A stretch of 23,242 nt of DNA from the IMG/VR virus record IMGVR_UViG_3300047552_000527, positions 1-23,242 of that record; one strand, given 5' to 3'. Numbering within the stretch: the first letter of the stretch is position 1; every line of letters starts with the position of its first letter. This document shows, in pieces, positions 21,380-23,242 of the stretch. This DNA comes from a virus. Below the pieces are notes generated by a model, which ran no database searches, was not told the origin of the DNA, and saw only the letters and a list, made by a program, of their open reading frames with translations. A program made the position numbers and the translations under genes.

Positions 21380-21763
21380 TTAATTTGCTATTTTTTTGGC
21401 TTTAGGAAATGGGTTTGTTGCTGATGGCTCTGACGGTTCTGCATTAAGTAATGCTCTGGCTGTTGCCATTAATGCACACCTGTTTTGATAGGAAAGGTAT
21501 TTGTATATAGATACAAGTTCAGTTTCTTCTAGCGATTCAGCATGACTTGGCGCGGCTGGCAATCCTTTACCTATGTTTAACCATTCTGGCGAGCAATCAA
21601 GCGCCTTTGCCAGTGCTAAAACCGTGTCAGCTTTTAAGGCTTTTGTTTCGCCGTTCTCAATTCTTGAAACAGTAGACGCGCTCACCCCAATGGCATTAGC
21701 CAAGTGATAGGGCTTTAACCCTTTAGCAATTCTCATTGCCTTAACTCTGCTACCGATTGTCAT
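21380..21763 (-). CDS. Prophage repressor, XRE/C1-type helix-turn-helix
   Basis: A 127-residue repressor. Residues 1-65 form an XRE-type helix-turn-helix: MTIGSRVKAMRIAKGLKPYH, then LANAIGVSASTVSRIENGET with the recognition helix in SASTVSRIENG. The motif ALDCSPEWLNIGKG follows, typical of C1-like repressors. The C-terminal part is a short helical tail (TELVSIYKYLSYQNRCALMA) and not a LexA-type protease domain, so SOS self-cleavage is not expected. ATG 21763 is preferred because MTIGSRVKAMRIA begins the domain; the frame upstream runs into operators. It lies between two operator pairs of matching sequence, which it should bind to keep both early promoters off. Confidence 0.9.
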   Translation of the reverse strand: MTIGSRVKAMRIAKGLKPYHLANAIGVSASTVSRIENGETKALKADTVLALAKALDCSPEWLNIGKGLPAAPSHAESLEETELVSIYKYLSYQNRCALMATARALLNAEPSEPSATNPFPKAKKIAN

Positions 21764-21786
21764 AAATCCACATTGCCAGAAGAAAG

Positions 21787-21838
21787 TTTGCGCGTGTGCA
21801 AAAAAAGTTTTGACATTAGTTTTGCATGGGCGCAAAAT
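21787..21838 (+). promoter_or_regulatory. Right operator pair and early promoter (OR/PR-like)
   Basis: Operators TTTGCGCGTGTGCAAA (21787-21802) and TTTGCATGGGCGCAAA (21821-21836) have centres 34 bp apart. Between them is a perfect -35 TTGACA (21810-21815); 17 bases later CAAAAT (21833-21838) serves as the -10 and overlaps the second operator. This drives the rightward regulator and replication genes; repressor binding would occlude it. Confidence 0.78.
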
Positions 21839-21851
21839 ACTCATAACAAAT

Positions 21852-21897
21852 TCGCTACTCCATGAGCGACCTCCACCCCAGACCACCGGGGCTTTTT
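21852..21897 (+). terminator. Rightward leader with two small hairpins and possible attenuator
   Basis: In the roughly 70-base leader between the right promoter and the first gene, TCGCT (21852-21856) pairs with AGCGA (21865-21869). Then CCCC (21876-21879) pairs with GGGG (21888-21891), followed directly by CTTTTT (21892-21897). The second hairpin resembles a short intrinsic terminator placed before the first gene, suggesting control by readthrough or antitermination. The stem has only four pairs, so strength is uncertain. Confidence 0.42.
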
Positions 21898-21913
21898 ACA
21901 AGAAAGGCACTTG

Positions 21914-22192
21914 ATGACACGTGAACCTAAAGTCTGCGTTAGCTTTGAAGCTACCTCAGAGTTTGAGGGCCGCATTCTACGGATGGCTGATGCCAAAGGG
22001 TGCTGCAAGTCTGTCCTCATTCGTCAAGTCCTACTAGAAGCGTTGACAAGTTTCGAAGCTTCATTGTCTGTCAATGACCGTTACGAAAATAGTGCGGAAA
22101 CTAATAAAACGCTAATAAATTCTGTTGACGACCAAGCACGGTTTATTGCTATGGCGCTCAACTTCTACAAGCAGTCAGGGATGCTCAAGTGA
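21914..22192 (+). CDS. Ribbon-helix-helix (Arc/CopG-like) regulator in the Cro position
   Basis: A 92-residue protein. Residues about 5-45 fit a ribbon-helix-helix DNA-binding domain: strand PKVCVSFEA, helix EFEGRILRMADAKG and helix SVLIRQVLLEALTSFEA. A polar C-terminal half follows. ATG 21914 is preferred to the TTG at 21911 because AGAAAGG lies six bases upstream. It is the first gene under the right early promoter, the place held by cro in lambdoid phages, so it may repress the prophage repressor or early promoters. RHH in place of HTH is a distinct solution. Ending overlaps the next gene's GTG (GTGA). Confidence 0.62.
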   Translation: MTREPKVCVSFEATSEFEGRILRMADAKGCCKSVLIRQVLLEALTSFEASLSVNDRYENSAETNKTLINSVDDQARFIAMALNFYKQSGMLK

Positions 22193-22551
22193 TACGCAAC
22201 ATGGAGCAACTCAAGCAAGTTGTGGACTTCTCTGGCCTTGTATGGGGAAACCTGTCCTTTACGGACATTGATGGTTTTTTTGACTACAAGGGCAAGTTAC
22301 TTGTTTATGTAGAAACCAAGTTTAAGGGTGCGCCACTTACTACAGGCCAGAAAATAGGATTTGAGCGTATCGAATCAGGCAACCGCATACCAACAGTAAT
22401 TCTGTTTTCTCATCACGAATCATCGGACGTAATCCCCCTAGCGACTACAAAAGTAGTCAGCTACCTATGGAAATCAAAGTGGCGCACAGCTTCAGGCAAG
22501 ACCGTAAAGGAGTGCTGCGACTTTCTTATTAACGAAATGGAGCAAGCATGA
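22189..22551 (+). CDS. PD-(D/E)XK nuclease-like phage protein
   Basis: A 120-residue protein with a PD-(D/E)XK-like pattern: FTDIDGFFDYKG (Asp26 or Asp28), then VYVETKFKGA with Glu42 and Lys44, then TTGQ with Gln54 on the following helix. The D-x(n)-E-x-K...Q order matches the fold's catalytic core. Such small proteins lie beside replication genes in several phage groups and may act on recombination or replication intermediates. The start is GTG 22189 (overlap GTGA) or ATG 22201. The end overlaps the replication gene by ATGA. Catalysis is inferred. Confidence 0.6.
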   Translation: MIRNMEQLKQVVDFSGLVWGNLSFTDIDGFFDYKGKLLVYVETKFKGAPLTTGQKIGFERIESGNRIPTVILFSHHESSDVIPLATTKVVSYLWKSKWRTASGKTVKECCDFLINEMEQA

Positions 22552-23242
22552 GTAACCCGTGGTTTCGTATGTATTCAGAAGTTATAGACGATGAAAAGGT
22601 GCGTATGTTGGCCTTTGAGGACAGGTGGCATTACGTTGCCCTGCTGTGTCTCAAGTGCTCTGGTCTGCTTGATAGCGATGATGACGCATCATTTTTAAAT
22701 CGCAGAATTGGGGTTAAGTTGGGTCTGCAACAAATCGAACTGGAAAACCTTGAGAAGCGTTTAAAGGAAGTTCGACTTATCGGTGACAACTGGCAACCAA
22801 CTGGTTGGGACAAGCGCCAATTCAAGTCTGACAAAGACAATACAACCGCTGAAAGACAGCGCCGTTACCGTGAAAACCACTCCAATAAATCAAATGTAAC
22901 GGACAGTAACGCGTTACTAACGCGGCTAGATACAGATACAGAATCAGATACAGATATATCTACTTCACTTTGTTCAGTGGATAAGCCGAAAGCAAAACGG
23001 GCTACTGCATACCCAGAAGATTTCATTCCGTGCCAGACAGCTATGGCAACTCTACGTGCAGCAAACATTCCTGTAAGCGCAGAACACCTCAAGTTTAAAG
23101 ACTATTGCCTTGCTAATGGCAAGACATACAAGGATTGGTCTGCTGCTTTTCGCAACTGGGCTAACAACGCTGTTGAATGGAAAAAACCAGCAAAGCAATC
23201 AACCAACGTGCAGGACGCACGGTTAGATGTAGCAAATCAAAT
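22548..23242 (+). CDS. Replication initiator-like protein (O/DnaT type), 3' end outside window
   Basis: A frame open to the right edge, 231 codons visible. It starts MSNPWFRMYSEVIDDEKVRM followed by LAFEDRWHYVALLCLKCSGL, the N-terminal winged-helix-type domain common in phage replication proteins. A charged linker (about residues 95-150, including RLDTDTESDTDIST) follows. The visible C-terminal part has YCLANGKTYKDWSAAFRNWA, resembling the DnaT-like DNA-binding tail. It likely melts the origin or loads the host helicase. The linker-coding DNA carries a palindrome and repeats that resemble an intragenic origin. Start overlaps the previous stop by ATGA. Confidence 0.75.
   Translation, partial: MSNPWFRMYSEVIDDEKVRMLAFEDRWHYVALLCLKCSGLLDSDDDASFLNRRIGVKLGLQQIELENLEKRLKEVRLIGDNWQPTGWDKRQFKSDKDNTTAERQRRYRENHSNKSNVTDSNALLTRLDTDTESDTDISTSLCSVDKPKAKRATAYPEDFIPCQTAMATLRAANIPVSAEHLKFKDYCLANGKTYKDWSAAFRNWANNAVEWKKPAKQSTNVQDARLDVANQ
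22863..22956 (+). repeat. Palindrome and direct repeats inside the replication gene, candidate origin
   Basis: GTAACG/CGTTAC occurs as CGTTAC (22863-22868), GTAACG (22896-22901) and a perfect 12-bp palindrome GTAACGCGTTAC (22906-22917). CAGATACAGA is repeated at 22933-22942 and 22945-22954, a 12-bp period, next to an AT-rich GATATATC. In lambda, iterons lie within the O gene; the same plan fits here. The direct repeats also encode a low-complexity Asp/Thr/Ser linker, so repeat expansion is an alternative. Confidence 0.45.

Noticed and set aside
21764-21886. N-terminal extension of the repressor to 21886
   Set aside because: The extension crosses both right operators and reads as non-conserved sequence; the HTH domain begins naturally at 21763.
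1-23242. CRISPR array, tRNA or rRNA genes, insertion sequences
   Set aside because: No regularly spaced repeats, no cloverleaf with a recognisable T-loop and no transposase or terminal inverted repeats were found by reading; a tRNAscan run would confirm the absence of tRNAs.

Overview
The window is a tailed-phage genome segment, most likely an integrated or temperate phage of a proteobacterium. The host assignment is an inference from gene families (ERF, YqaJ exonuclease, DUF4224, GTA-type holin, DUF5675) and moderate G+C; nothing in the window fixes the genus. Layout is lambda-like. A late operon on the + strand (1-12808) carries a truncated structural gene, a GNAT acetyltransferase, four consecutive Gly/Ala/Gln-rich proteins of the kind podoviruses use for DNA ejection, tail fibre genes, small membrane proteins, a metallophosphoesterase, a lysis cluster (DUF5675 protein, 31-residue membrane peptide, three-helix holin) and a last orphan gene that may be a nuclease-like cargo protein. 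The module to the left (terminase, portal, capsid) lies outside the window.

Between the late operon and the integrase there is no protein gene for 434 bp. The first half looks like a free-standing small RNA gene: a promoter with 17-bp spacing, a predicted start exactly at the foot of a long closing helix, nested helices, and an intrinsic terminator. The second half holds repeated TTCTCATAT elements and a GCTATACT inverted repeat next to the integrase gene and is the likely attP.

The - strand from 21273 down to 13243 is one long early/lysogeny operon in which most neighbours overlap by ATGA or a few bases: small early proteins, ERF annealase, YqaJ/lambda-type exonuclease, an HNH endonuclease, SSB, a broken or phase-variable cytosine-C5 DNA methyltransferase with a 12-base G tract, more small genes, a second HNH endonuclease, a DUF4224 protein, a TGT/DpdA-like protein and the tyrosine integrase. 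Five genes shorter than about 60 codons (10955-11119, 11520-11615, 16588-16758, 20439-20615 and the antisense gene at 5534-5689) were recognised from overlap, coding character or context.

The immunity switch is at 21270-21915. A Cro/C1-type HTH repressor gene sits between two operator pairs. All four operators fit TTTGC-N6-GCAAA, and both pairs have the same 34-bp centre spacing. Each pair brackets a divergent early promoter whose -10 lies in the inner operator. Rightward transcription runs through a leader with two small hairpins into a ribbon-helix-helix regulator, a PD-(D/E)XK-like protein and a replication initiator that contains a palindrome and 10-bp repeats resembling an intragenic origin; this last gene runs off the right edge.
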